The notes beneath the pieces are model-generated. The model was given only the letters and a program-made list of their open reading frames with translations, ran no database searches and had not been told where the DNA came from. A stretch of DNA of 64,000 nt from Microbulbifer sp. SAOS-129_SWC (lineage in GTDB: Bacteria > Pseudomonadota > Gammaproteobacteria > Pseudomonadales > Cellvibrionaceae): NCBI RefSeq assembly GCF_039696035.1, contig NZ_CP155567.1, forward strand, positions 2,971,001 to 3,035,000, in the 5' to 3' direction. Within the stretch, counting starts at the first letter, position 1. Each line of letters begins with the position of its first letter. Made by a program: the position numbers and the translations under genes. Below, piece by piece: positions 18,617 to 27,675 of this stretch.

Positions 18617-18901
18617 TCAGCTGCCGGAGGCGTAACCGTAGAGCCAGCGCGCCGTTACCGGGCCGATATTGCGCACCGAGTGATGCGCGCCGGCCGGAAT
18701 CAGCAGTTCCTCGCCAACCCGCGGGCGGTGAAGGTCGCCATCGATTTCCACTTCCAGCTGCCCTTCCACCGGCATCAGCAGTTCGTCGACAGCATGGACA
18801 AAATCCTCCCAGCGCTGTCCGGGCGGGTCGACCCACAGATCGCAGCTGAAGCCGCGCGCGGCCCAGTCATTGTGCACGGTACTGCGACTCACCCCGGCCA
18901 T
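18617..18901 (-). CDS. Small cupin-domain protein
   Basis: A 94-residue single-domain cupin with the jelly-roll motifs around EDFVHAVDELLMPVEGQLEVEIDG and GEELLIPAGAHHSVRN. The histidine of the second motif is present (AGAHHSVRN), so metal binding is possible. The ATG at 18901 follows a gaggatctgaat ribosome site that overlaps the pdxH stop region. Longer upstream frames run through pdxH and are rejected. It is the second gene of a pdxH-cupin pair, ten bases apart. The substrate is unknown; many small cupins are sugar- or amine-binding or dioxygenase-like. Confidence 0.85.
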   Translation of the reverse strand: MAGVSRSTVHNDWAARGFSCDLWVDPPGQRWEDFVHAVDELLMPVEGQLEVEIDGDLHRPRVGEELLIPAGAHHSVRNIGPVTARWLYGYASGS

Positions 18902-18911
18902 ATTCAGATCC

Positions 18912-19550
18912 TCAGGGTGACAGCCGGGTGGCAACCCACTGCGCATCGGCGTCGCGGCGGTAGATGAAGCGGTCGTGCAGGCGCCGCCCGCCGCCCTGCC
19001 AGAATTCCACCGCCAGCGGTGCCACCCGATAGCCACCCCAGAAATCCGGCAACGGGATCTCGCCATCGCCAAAGCGGCTCTTCACCGCATCGAACTGTTC
19101 GTCCAGTTGCGCGCGACTATCCAGCGTTTCACTCTGGTGCGAGGCCCAGGCCGCCAGCTGGCTCTCCCGCGGGCGCGAATGGAAGTACGCTGCGTCTTCG
19201 TCGCGCCCCTGCCGCTCGGCACGCCCGTAGACAATCACCTGGCGCTCCAGCGAGTGCCACGGGAACAGCAGCGACACCTGGCCGTTGCCGGCAATATCCC
19301 GCGCCTTGTGGCTGCCGAGGTTGGTATAGAACACAAAGCCGCGCTGATCGACCCCCTTCAGCAGCACGATGCGCTGGGACGGCTGGCCGCCGGCATCGAC
19401 GGTCGCGAGGCTCATCGCACTCGGGTCGGACAAGCCCGCCGCCAACGCCTCTTCGAGCCACTGGCCAAACTGGGCAATAGGATCCGCGTGCAGATCTTCG
19501 CGGGAAAGACCGCCGCGCAGGTATTCGCGGCGCCACTGATCGATTTCCAT
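18912..19550 (-). CDS. pdxH: Pyridoxamine 5'-phosphate oxidase
   Basis: PdxH oxidises pyridoxine or pyridoxamine 5'-phosphate to pyridoxal 5'-phosphate with FMN and oxygen, the final step of B6 synthesis and salvage. Family signatures include QRIVLLKGVDQRGFVFYTNLGSHKA, FPWHSLERQV, SRPRESQLAAWASHQS and the C-terminal WQGGGRRLHDR. The ATG at 19550 (MEIDQWRREYL, 212 residues) has aaggag at the ideal distance. An ATG nine bases upstream sits too close to that site. Together with pdxJ at the left of the window it covers two steps of the pathway. Confidence 0.95.
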   Translation of the reverse strand: MEIDQWRREYLRGGLSREDLHADPIAQFGQWLEEALAAGLSDPSAMSLATVDAGGQPSQRIVLLKGVDQRGFVFYTNLGSHKARDIAGNGQVSLLFPWHSLERQVIVYGRAERQGRDEDAAYFHSRPRESQLAAWASHQSETLDSRAQLDEQFDAVKSRFGDGEIPLPDFWGGYRVAPLAVEFWQGGGRRLHDRFIYRRDADAQWVATRLSP

Positions 19551-19761
19551 GACTCTCATACTCCTTCAAGGTCAGGCCACCAAGTTTACCCGGCGGCACA
19601 GAAAATCCCAATTTGCACAATTTTCCCCGCTGCCAGGCCGAGCTATGCTCAATTATCCCGCGTTTTCGGCGCCATACATGCAGACTCTGCGGGCGCTTGC
19701 AGCGCCCCGATACGCTCGCTAGGCTCACTGCAATTTTTCACCGACAAGGAACTGAAAACGG

Positions 19762-21366
19762 ATGTCTTCTGCACCCACTTGTGCGCAGGTACTGATGCGT
19801 CTGCTGCGCGAATACCAGGTTGAAAAAGTGTTCGGCATTCCCGGTGTCCACACGATCGAACTGTATCGCGGGCTGCCCGGCAGCGGCCTGCAGCACATTA
19901 CACCACGCCACGAACAGGGCGCCGCCTTTATGGCCGACGGCTACGCCCGCGCCAGTGGCAAGCCCGGCGTCTGCTTCCTGATCACCGGTCCCGGCCTGAC
20001 CAACGCCGCCACCGCCATGGCCCAGGCTTACTCGGACTCGGTACCGATGCTTGTGATTTCCGCGGTCAACCGCCGCGAGGATCTCGGCATGGGCCGTGGG
20101 CGATTGCACGAATTGCCGCGCCAGAGTGACGTCAGCCGCGGCTTCTGCATCTGGCAGCACTCGCTGACCAGCGCCGAACAGCTGCCGGAAGTCATTGCCC
20201 GCGCCTTCCAGGTCCTGTCGTCCGGGCGCCCGGGGCCGGTGCATATCGAGATTCCGATCGACCTGTTTGCGGCACCGATGCCGGGCACGCTGGAAGATTA
20301 CCGCGCCTGCCCACTGGCCGCGCCCCCGGCCGCCGACGGCGCCGCACTGGAAACCGCCGCACAGTGGCTCAAAGCGGCCGAGCGCCCGGTGATCCTGCTC
20401 GGCGGCGGTGCCCAGGGTGCCGGCCCGGCCGCCACCGACCTGGCGGAAAAGCTCGCCGCGCCGGTATTCCTGTCGCTGGCCGCCAAAGGGGTCGTCGACG
20501 AGCGCCACCCGCTGTGCGGCGGCGCCAACCTGAGTTTCGACTGTGTGCGCGAGCGCGTGGAAAAAGCCGATGTCGTACTCGCGGTGGGCACTGAGCTGGC
20601 GGAGACCGACCGCAACCTGGTGCGCGCCAACTACCGCTTCGGCGGCAAGCTGATTCGCGTGGACATCGACCCGGCCCAGCTGGTCTGCAATGCCAACCCG
20701 GATCTGGCGCTGCTCGCCGACGCCGGCGCGGCGCTGGCGCAATTGGCGGCCGCCCTGCCCGCGGGTCGCGACGAGCGGCAGTCCGCTGCGGCAACCGAGG
20801 TCGCGCAGTTGCTCGCAGACTGCCGCGGCGAGTGGTGGCCCGGCTCGGAAGAGCGCTTTGCCTGGGTACAGGCGCTGCGCGAAGCGCTGCCGCAAGACGG
20901 CGTACTGGTGACCGACTCCACCCAGCTGGCGTACAACACCAACCACGCGCTGCCGCTGTACAGCCCCCGCAGCCACCTGACCTGCACCACTGGCTATGGC
21001 ACCCTGGGCTTCGCCCTGCCCGCGGCCATCGGCGCGCGCCTGGCGGGCGAGCGGGATGTAGTGGCGCTGATCGGCGATGGCGGCCTGATGTTCACCCTCG
21101 GCGAACTGGCAGTGGCCGTGGAACAGCAGCAGGCACTACCGATCCTGGTGTGGAACAATGCCGGCTACGGCGAAATCCGCGACTTTATGGACGACGCCGG
21201 CGTCGCGCGCGAAGGGGTCGAGCTGCGCACACCCGACTTTGTCGCGCTGGCCAGATCCTTCGGCGCCGAGGGCTGTCGCATCGACAGGCCGGAACAGCTG
21301 GCGGACGCCGTGGCCGAAGCCCTCGCACGCAACACCCCGACTCTGATTGAGATCACCGCCTCCTAG
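19762..21366 (+). CDS. Thiamine-diphosphate enzyme, probable 5-guanidino-2-oxopentanoate decarboxylase (AruI-like)
   Basis: A 534-residue acetolactate-synthase-like enzyme with the three usual domains. The cofactor-activating glutamate lies in ITPRHEQGAAFMADGYAR. The central domain runs through GGGAQGAGPAATDLA, and the thiamine motif is GDGGLMFTLGELAVAVEQQ with NNAGYGEI. The overall style matches AruI, which decarboxylates the 2-oxo acid from arginine transamination to 4-guanidinobutyraldehyde. The next gene is an aldehyde dehydrogenase, the expected following step. No arginine:pyruvate transaminase (aruH) or regulator (aruRS) is adjacent, so the substrate is inferred and another branched 2-oxo acid remains possible. 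Confidence 0.8.
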   Translation: MSSAPTCAQVLMRLLREYQVEKVFGIPGVHTIELYRGLPGSGLQHITPRHEQGAAFMADGYARASGKPGVCFLITGPGLTNAATAMAQAYSDSVPMLVISAVNRREDLGMGRGRLHELPRQSDVSRGFCIWQHSLTSAEQLPEVIARAFQVLSSGRPGPVHIEIPIDLFAAPMPGTLEDYRACPLAAPPAADGAALETAAQWLKAAERPVILLGGGAQGAGPAATDLAEKLAAPVFLSLAAKGVVDERHPLCGGANLSFDCVRERVEKADVVLAVGTELAETDRNLVRANYRFGGKLIRVDIDPAQLVCNANPDLALLADAGAALAQLAAALPAGRDERQSAAATEVAQLLADCRGEWWPGSEERFAWVQALREALPQDGVLVTDSTQLAYNTNHALPLYSPRSHLTCTTGYGTLGFALPAAIGARLAGERDVVALIGDGGLMFTLGELAVAVEQQQALPILVWNNAGYGEIRDFMDDAGVAREGVELRTPDFVALARSFGAEGCRIDRPEQLADAVAEALARNTPTLIEITAS

Positions 21367-21399
21367 GCGGCGCAGGACAAGCGAACAAAGAGAATTGTT

Positions 21400-22833
21400 A
21401 TGACCGATTTCACCCAACTGCACACCGACAAACTCTATATCAATGGCCAGTGGCAGGAATCCCAGCACGGTGACCTGCACCCGGTAATCAATCCCGCCAC
21501 CGAGGAAGTGCTGTGCCAGGTGGTACAGGGTTCCAGCGAAGACGTGGACACCGCCGTGGCCGCCGCCCGCGCCGCGTTTAAAAGCTGGCGCAACACCAGC
21601 GCCGAACACCGCAGCGCGATCATGCATGCGATCGCCGACGGCATGGAGGCGCGCAAGGAAGACCTGATCCAGGCTGTCTCGCAGGCACTCGGCTGTCCCG
21701 CGCATATCACCAAGTGGCTGCATGTCGACGGCCCCATCTACGCCATGCGCTACTACGCCGCGCGCACTTCGATCATGGAAAAAACCGAGGAAGCCGCCCA
21801 CTCCCTGCTGATCCGCGAACCGATCGGTGTGTGCGGCTTTATCACGCCGTGGAACTATCCCCTGCACCAGTTCGTGGGCAAGGTGGCGCCGGCGCTGGCG
21901 ACGGGCTGCACCATGATCTGCAAACCGTCGGAAACCACCCCGCTGCAGGACTATGTGATGGCCGATATCATCGATTCGGTCGGCCTGGCGCCGGGCGTGT
22001 TCAACCTGGTCCCCGGTGCCGGCCCGATCGTCGGTGCGGCACTGTCGGCACACCCGGATATCGACATGGTGTCCTTTACCGGTTCCACCCGCGCCGGCGT
22101 GGAAGTGGCCAAGGCCGCCGCACCCACAGTGAAGCGCGTGACCCAGGAACTGGGCGGCAAATCGCCGCTGATCATCACTCCGGATGCCGATCTGGACAAG
22201 GCCGTGCGCTGGGGCTGTGAGGATGTGTTTATCAACAGCGGCCAGACCTGCACCGCGCTGACGCGCATGCTGGTGCCGGCCGACAAATACGAGCAGGCCG
22301 TGGCCATCGCCAAGCAGGTCGCCGAGGAAGTCGCGCTGGGTACCGGTTCCGACGCCTTCATGGGGCCGCTGTCGTCCGCGCGCCAGCGCGACATCGTGCG
22401 CGGCTATATCGACAAGGGCGTAGCCGAGGGCGCGCGCCTGGTCACCGGCGGCGCGGATACACCGGCGGGCTTCGACAAGGGTTACTACGTCAAGCCAACG
22501 GTCTTCGCCGACGTCAACAACGACATGACCATCGCCCGCGAGGAAATCTTCGGCCCGGTGACCTGCCTGATTCCGTACCGGGACCTGGACGAGGCCATCG
22601 CCATCGCCAACGACACCGAATACGGCCTGTCCAGCGGTGTCTGGGCCAAGGACACCGACAGTGCGCTACCGGTGGTGCGCCGGATCGAGGCGGGCCTGTG
22701 CTTTGTCAATGGCGGCGAGTTCAATTACGACGCGCCGTTCGGCGGCTACAAGCGCTCCGGTAACGGCCGCGAGTTCGGCGAAGCGGGTATGGACGAGTTT
22801 ATTGAAGTGAAATCGGTGCAGCTGCCGGGATAA
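21400..22833 (+). CDS. NAD(P)-dependent aldehyde dehydrogenase
   Basis: A 477-residue ALDH-superfamily enzyme with the fold signatures GFITPWNYPLHQFVGKVAPALA, the catalytic glutamate in QELGGKSP, the nucleophilic cysteine in INSGQTCTAL, and EEIFGPV near the C-terminus. It begins 34 bases after the decarboxylase with its own ribosome site (aaagagaa). This pairing suggests oxidation of an aldehyde released by the decarboxylase, most simply 4-guanidinobutyraldehyde to 4-guanidinobutyrate. ALDH sequences alone rarely fix the substrate, so that link is contextual. Confidence 0.9.
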   Translation: MTDFTQLHTDKLYINGQWQESQHGDLHPVINPATEEVLCQVVQGSSEDVDTAVAAARAAFKSWRNTSAEHRSAIMHAIADGMEARKEDLIQAVSQALGCPAHITKWLHVDGPIYAMRYYAARTSIMEKTEEAAHSLLIREPIGVCGFITPWNYPLHQFVGKVAPALATGCTMICKPSETTPLQDYVMADIIDSVGLAPGVFNLVPGAGPIVGAALSAHPDIDMVSFTGSTRAGVEVAKAAAPTVKRVTQELGGKSPLIITPDADLDKAVRWGCEDVFINSGQTCTALTRMLVPADKYEQAVAIAKQVAEEVALGTGSDAFMGPLSSARQRDIVRGYIDKGVAEGARLVTGGADTPAGFDKGYYVKPTVFADVNNDMTIAREEIFGPVTCLIPYRDLDEAIAIANDTEYGLSSGVWAKDTDSALPVVRRIEAGLCFVNGGEFNYDAPFGGYKRSGNGREFGEAGMDEFIEVKSVQLPG

Positions 22834-22870
22834 TCTCCGCAACCTACAGCCGGCCCTGTGGCGGCATAAC

Positions 22871-22963
22871 ACTAGGACGGGCATTTCGAAAATGCATAAA
22901 TACGTCCCTGCGGCCCCGTCGGGTGCCTCCCGTACCCGACGGGGCCGAAATACTCGTCCTAGT
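22871..22963. repeat. Compound inverted-repeat element
   Basis: The outer arms (22871-22888 and 22946-22963) are complementary at 16 of 18 positions and end in ACTAGGACG / CGTCCTAGT. They enclose a second, perfect 13-pair stem (GGCCCCGTCGGGT with its complement) and a small hairpin (GCATTT / AAATGC). The element lies 37 bases after the aldehyde dehydrogenase stop. It could be a terminator-like structure or a mobile palindromic repeat. Confidence 0.7.
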
Positions 22964-23262
22964 AGCCGGCCCTCACTTTTGCCTGGCGCGCCCTGTCAGC
23001 CCGCCGGCGAGCCGCTCTGCGGTTGACTGCGCATTCCCACCCCGCTATCTTTGCTCCCACATCCAGAGAGTGGCTGACGCCAACGCCAACCTGCCAACCG
23101 GGGCAAGGTGGTTTGCTCTCTGCCGGCGATCCGATTGCGGAGCGAGGTAGAGGCGATGGGGCTCTAATCGAGCAATCCAACCGGAATTTAGCGAATTGCT
23201 GTTCGCCACTTCCACGTCAGTCCTCCAAGCGTTTTGCTCAAGTTACGAGTATTGGAGGGACC
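22964..23262 (+). other. Gene-free interval with a possible structured leader
   Basis: About 300 bases upstream of the 75-residue gene and kbl. Complementary segments CAGAGAG and CTCTCTG (about 23060-23140) enclose a further imperfect stem (ccaacctgcc / ggcaaggtgg), so a folded 5' leader is possible. It does not match the glycine riboswitch core that might have been expected before kbl, nor any other riboswitch recognisable by eye. Confidence 0.35.
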
Positions 23263-23490
23263 ATGTCCGCAGTATCACTATCCGCAAGCAGTAATAACCG
23301 CGACATCATCGAAATCGAAATCGCCAGCAAAAGCCAGCGCACCGCAGTGCGTGCCGTGCGGCAAACCGATCGGCAACTGCTGTGGCAGCTACTGTTCGAC
23401 AGTGCTGAAGAGGCATTAAAATTCGCCACCAATTGCCGCGCCAGCGAACAACCGGTTACGGCCCACAAGGCCTGTGAACTGGCGCGTTAA
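23263..23490 (+). CDS. Small hypothetical protein (75 residues)
   Basis: The ATG is preceded by a strong ribosome site (ttggaggga) at ideal spacing. The protein starts [20 protein letters not shown] and has an alpha/beta-like pattern with no signal peptide or membrane segment. No family was recognised. An in-frame extension to 23023 exists but lacks a ribosome site and looks non-coding. The gene lies 116 bases before kbl on the same strand and may be cotranscribed with the threonine-degradation genes. Confidence 0.6.
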   Translation: MSAVSLSASSNNRDIIEIEIASKSQRTAVRAVRQTDRQLLWQLLFDSAEEALKFATNCRASEQPVTAHKACELAR

Positions 23491-23606
23491 TACCGGCAAC
23501 ACGACCACCGCGTGCCGTGTTGAAGCACCGGCTTACGGCACCGCCGGGGAAAAAACAGCTAGACTTAGCGCCAAAAGCGCCAGTTGAAGGAGCTAACAAC
23601 AACACC

Positions 23607-24806
<1,200 letters not shown>

Positions 24807-24838
24807 TTAGTATTCGAAAATCGCAGCGAAGGCTTTGA

Positions 24839-24935
24839 TACCGGTGGCTTTTTGCCAGACCTTCTGCGGCCATGGATGGCCGTGGAGAGCTTACATGGAA
24901 GTATTCGTAGCGTGTCTGGCAAAAAGCCACCGGTA
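24839..24935. repeat. Perfect 22-bp inverted repeat between kbl and tdh
   Basis: Arms 24839-24860 and 24914-24935 are exactly complementary over 22 bases (left arm begins TACCGGTGGCTTTTTGCC). They flank a 53-base spacer that itself holds a palindrome (GGCCATGGATGGCC). The structure could form a strong hairpin in the kbl-tdh transcript or a cruciform. The right-arm core GCCACCGGTAGC also occurs in four of the five tandem repeat units at 38.7-39.4 kb. Confidence 0.8.
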
Positions 24936-24974
24936 GCACAGCCGCCTCAGAGCTATCTACCGCACACTCAAATT

Positions 24975-26000
24975 ATGAAAGCACTCTCCAAACTGAAATC
25001 CGAGCCGGGCATCTGGCTTACCGACGTCGAAGTGCCCGAGCCGGGACACAACGACCTGTTGATCAAGATCCGCAAGACCGCCATCTGCGGCACCGACATG
25101 CACATTTACCACTGGGACGAGTGGTCGCAGAAAACCATTCCGGTACCCATGGTTGTGGGCCACGAATATGTTGGCGAAGTCGTCGGCATGGGCCAGGAAG
25201 TGGCCGGCTTTGAAATCGGCGACCGCGTTTCCGGCGAAGGCCATATCACCTGCGGCCACTGTCGCAACTGCCGCGCCGGCCGCCGCCACCTGTGCCGTAA
25301 CACCTTCGGCGTCGGTGTCGATCGCCAGGGCGCCTTCGCCGAATACCTGGTGATCCCGGCGCTGAACGCGTTCAAGATCCCGGACAATATCTCCGACGAC
25401 CTGGCCTCCATTTTCGATCCGTTCGGCAACGCGGTACACACTGCGCTGTCGTTCGACCTGGTCGGCGAAGACGTGCTGATTACCGGTGCCGGCCCCATCG
25501 GCATCATGGCCGCCGCCGTGGCCCGCCACGTGGGTGCACGCCACGTGGTGATCACCGATATCAACGACTACCGCCTGGAACTGGCGAAAAAGATGGGCGC
25601 CACCCGCACCGTCAATGTCAGCCAGGAAAAACTGCCCGACGTAATGAACGAAATTGGCATGTCCGAAGGCTTCGACGTGGGCCTGGAAATGTCCGGTGTA
25701 CCGGTGGCTTTCCGCGATATGCTCGCGGCAATGAACCACGGTGGCAAGATCGCCATGCTGGGGATTCCCGCCGGCGAGATGGCCATCAACTGGAGCGAAG
25801 TCATTTTCAAGGGACTGGTGATCAAGGGCATCTACGGCCGCGAGATGTTCGAGACCTGGTACAAGATGGCAAGCCTGATCCAGTCCGGTCTCGACCTGAC
25901 CCCGATCATCACGCACCACTACGGCGTCGACGACTTCCAGAAAGGCTTCGACACCATGGGCTCCGGCGAGTCCGGCAAGGTGATCCTGGACTGGCAGTAA
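24975..26000 (+). CDS. tdh: L-threonine 3-dehydrogenase
   Basis: Tdh oxidises L-threonine to 2-amino-3-ketobutyrate with NAD. The protein has 341 residues, the standard length. The catalytic zinc ligands lie in [17 protein letters not shown] and GHEYVGEV. The structural zinc cysteines are in [19 protein letters not shown], and the NAD motif is [14 protein letters not shown]. The ATG at 24975 ([12 protein letters not shown]) is the family start; an upstream frame extends into the inverted repeat and is rejected. Together with kbl it gives the standard threonine-to-glycine pathway. Confidence 0.97.
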   Translation: MKALSKLKSEPGIWLTDVEVPEPGHNDLLIKIRKTAICGTDMHIYHWDEWSQKTIPVPMVVGHEYVGEVVGMGQEVAGFEIGDRVSGEGHITCGHCRNCRAGRRHLCRNTFGVGVDRQGAFAEYLVIPALNAFKIPDNISDDLASIFDPFGNAVHTALSFDLVGEDVLITGAGPIGIMAAAVARHVGARHVVITDINDYRLELAKKMGATRTVNVSQEKLPDVMNEIGMSEGFDVGLEMSGVPVAFRDMLAAMNHGGKIAMLGIPAGEMAINWSEVIFKGLVIKGIYGREMFETWYKMASLIQSGLDLTPIITHHYGVDDFQKGFDTMGSGESGKVILDWQ

Positions 26001-26156
26001 TGCACCACGGCGGTCGCGACAATCGCGACCGCCCACAGCCCCTTCTGCGCGACGCCCTCCTCCCGCTTCCCGCCCCGCCATTTCCACACGGCTTCCCAAC
26101 CGCATCGGTGTTAGACTGGCGTACCCGTTTATTTTCCAGTCACAAGAACAATACCG

Positions 26157-26804
26157 ATGGAAACGCTCACCTTTCGCCCCTGCGAACCGCGTGATGTAGA
26201 CGCTGCAGTGCCGCTGATCTACAGCTCCGGCCCGGCCGCTTTCGACTACGCCTTTTGCGACAGTGCTGCTGGCCAGGCGCGCGAATTCCTGCACAGCGCC
26301 TTTGTCCGCAACAGCTCGGAGTTCAGCTACCAGCAACACACCGCGGCCATCGCCGACGGCCGCCTGGTGGGCATCGGCGCAGTGCGCAATGCCACACAGA
26401 ATCTGCGCTTTACCGGCGCAGCGCTGGGCCGCATCCTCGCCTTTTACTCGCCACTGGCCGCGCTGCGCACAGTGACCCGCGGCCTGCGCACCGAACAGGT
26501 GATCAAGCCGCCGGCCAGCGGCGTGGGCATCCTCTATCATCTCGGCGTGGCCCCCGAGTACCGCGGCCGCGGTATTGGCCGGCAACTGGTCGATCAATTG
26601 CTGCAGCGCATCCATACCCAGCAGTTGCCGGTGGCGGCACTGGATGTGGCGGAATCCAACCCGCGCGCCCGCGCCCTGTATGAGCAACTGGGATTCAGCG
26701 CACGCACATTGCGCCGCGGCACACTCACGTCCGCGTTTGGCCGCGTCGCCGACCACACTTATATGGAATTGCCGCTGCACCGCGCGCTGCGAGCCCTGCC
26801 CTGA
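26157..26804 (+). CDS. GNAT-family N-acetyltransferase
   Basis: A 215-residue protein with the acetyl-CoA-binding motif A of the GNAT fold (LYHLGVAPEYRGRGIGRQLVDQLL) and motif B (ALDVAESNPRARALYEQLGF). An N-terminal extension of about 100 residues precedes it (DVDAAVPLIYSSGPAAFDYAF). Substrate unknown. It stands alone between tdh and sodC on the same strand; the 156-base gap upstream argues against membership of the threonine operon. Confidence 0.85.
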   Translation: METLTFRPCEPRDVDAAVPLIYSSGPAAFDYAFCDSAAGQAREFLHSAFVRNSSEFSYQQHTAAIADGRLVGIGAVRNATQNLRFTGAALGRILAFYSPLAALRTVTRGLRTEQVIKPPASGVGILYHLGVAPEYRGRGIGRQLVDQLLQRIHTQQLPVAALDVAESNPRARALYEQLGFSARTLRRGTLTSAFGRVADHTYMELPLHRALRALP

Positions 26805-26966
26805 CCACGCCAATCACCGGCACAGCACCGCCCCGGCAGAAATGCACCGCCCGGACACGGCGCCCCGGTCGGTTATCGGCGTCGCGCCATTGGTTACGGT
26901 ATTGGGAATCGCGGCCGCGCCTCCCTAGACTCTTCTCAACCCTTCCACGGCACAGAGGAGTCGATC

Positions 26967-27491
26967 ATGTTGACGCACTGCCGCATTCTGTTGAGCGCCG
27001 CCGCGCTCCTGTTGAGTGGCCTCGCCCAGGCCGACATCACCATCGAAATGCACGCTGTGAACAAGAACGGTGTGGGCAAGGCCATCGGCACGGTCACCGT
27101 CACCCAGAACCGCTACGGGCTCGTGTTCACGCCAGCGCTGCAGGGCCTCCACGAGGGACTGCACGGTTTCCATGTGCACCAGAACCCGAGCTGCGCACCG
27201 ATGGAAAAAGACGGCAAGATGGTGCCAGCCCTGGGTGCGGGTGGCCACTATGATCCCAAGTCCATCGGGCGCCACAGCTTTCCCTGGGGCACCGGTCATC
27301 TCGGCGACCTGCCGGCACTGTATGTCGACAGCAGCGGCCGCGCCACCAGCCCGGTGCTGGCGCCGCGCCTGAAACTCTCCGACCTCAAGGGCCGGGCGCT
27401 GATGATCCACGCCGGCGGCGACAACTACTCGGACAATCCCAAGCCCCTCGGCGGCGGCGGGCCGCGAGTCGCCTGTGGCGTGATCCAGTAA
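26967..27491 (+). CDS. sodC: Periplasmic copper/zinc superoxide dismutase
   Basis: SodC disproportionates superoxide in the periplasm. The 174-residue protein has a signal peptide (cleavage after GLAQA) and all metal-site motifs: [34 protein letters not shown] and [11 protein letters not shown]. The disulfide pair is the cysteine after NPS and the one in RVACGVIQ. A ribosome site (agaggag) precedes the ATG. A 37-codon hydrophobic frame follows 23 bases later. Confidence 0.96.
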   Translation: MLTHCRILLSAAALLLSGLAQADITIEMHAVNKNGVGKAIGTVTVTQNRYGLVFTPALQGLHEGLHGFHVHQNPSCAPMEKDGKMVPALGAGGHYDPKSIGRHSFPWGTGHLGDLPALYVDSSGRATSPVLAPRLKLSDLKGRALMIHAGGDNYSDNPKPLGGGGPRVACGVIQ

Positions 27492-27514
27492 CACTGCGGC
27501 GTTGAAACACGGCA

Positions 27515-27628
27515 ATGAAACGCCTGATCGTGCTGCTGCTGGTGATACTGGCGCTGCTCGCCCTGGCCGGCACCATCCAGGAGTGCGGCAAGGCAGAGCG
27601 GCAGCACCACACTACCGAGCAGCAGTAA
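27515..27628 (+). CDS. Possible 37-residue membrane or secreted small protein
   Basis: An ATG-started frame of 37 codons follows sodC by 23 bases. It encodes one hydrophobic helix (RLIVLLLVILALLALAGT) and a polar tail (IQECGKAERQHHTTEQQ). It could be a small inner-membrane protein or a cleaved peptide. No clear ribosome site is seen (gttgaaacacggca), so it would rely on coupling to sodC. No family recognised. Confidence 0.35.
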   Translation: MKRLIVLLLVILALLALAGTIQECGKAERQHHTTEQQ

Positions 27629-27632
27629 CCTG

Positions 27633-27675
27633 GTGGGCCGAGTGGTTAATTCGGTCACTAAAGCGCACGGCCCAC
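27633..27675. terminator. Bidirectional hairpin between convergent genes
   Basis: GTGGGCCG (27633-27640) pairs perfectly with CGGCCCAC (27668-27675), with further partial pairing inside. It sits between the sodC unit and the convergent antiporter gene and touches the antiporter stop. No long U-tract is present, so it may be a stabilising 3' structure rather than a full terminator. Confidence 0.5.

Noticed and set aside
22964..23262. Glycine riboswitch upstream of kbl
   Set aside because: The expected aptamer core could not be found on either strand.
27633..27675. tRNA-like sequence (GTGGGCCG ... CGGCCCAC)
   Set aside because: Too short (43 bases) and lacks anticodon and T arms; it is a simple hairpin between convergent genes.
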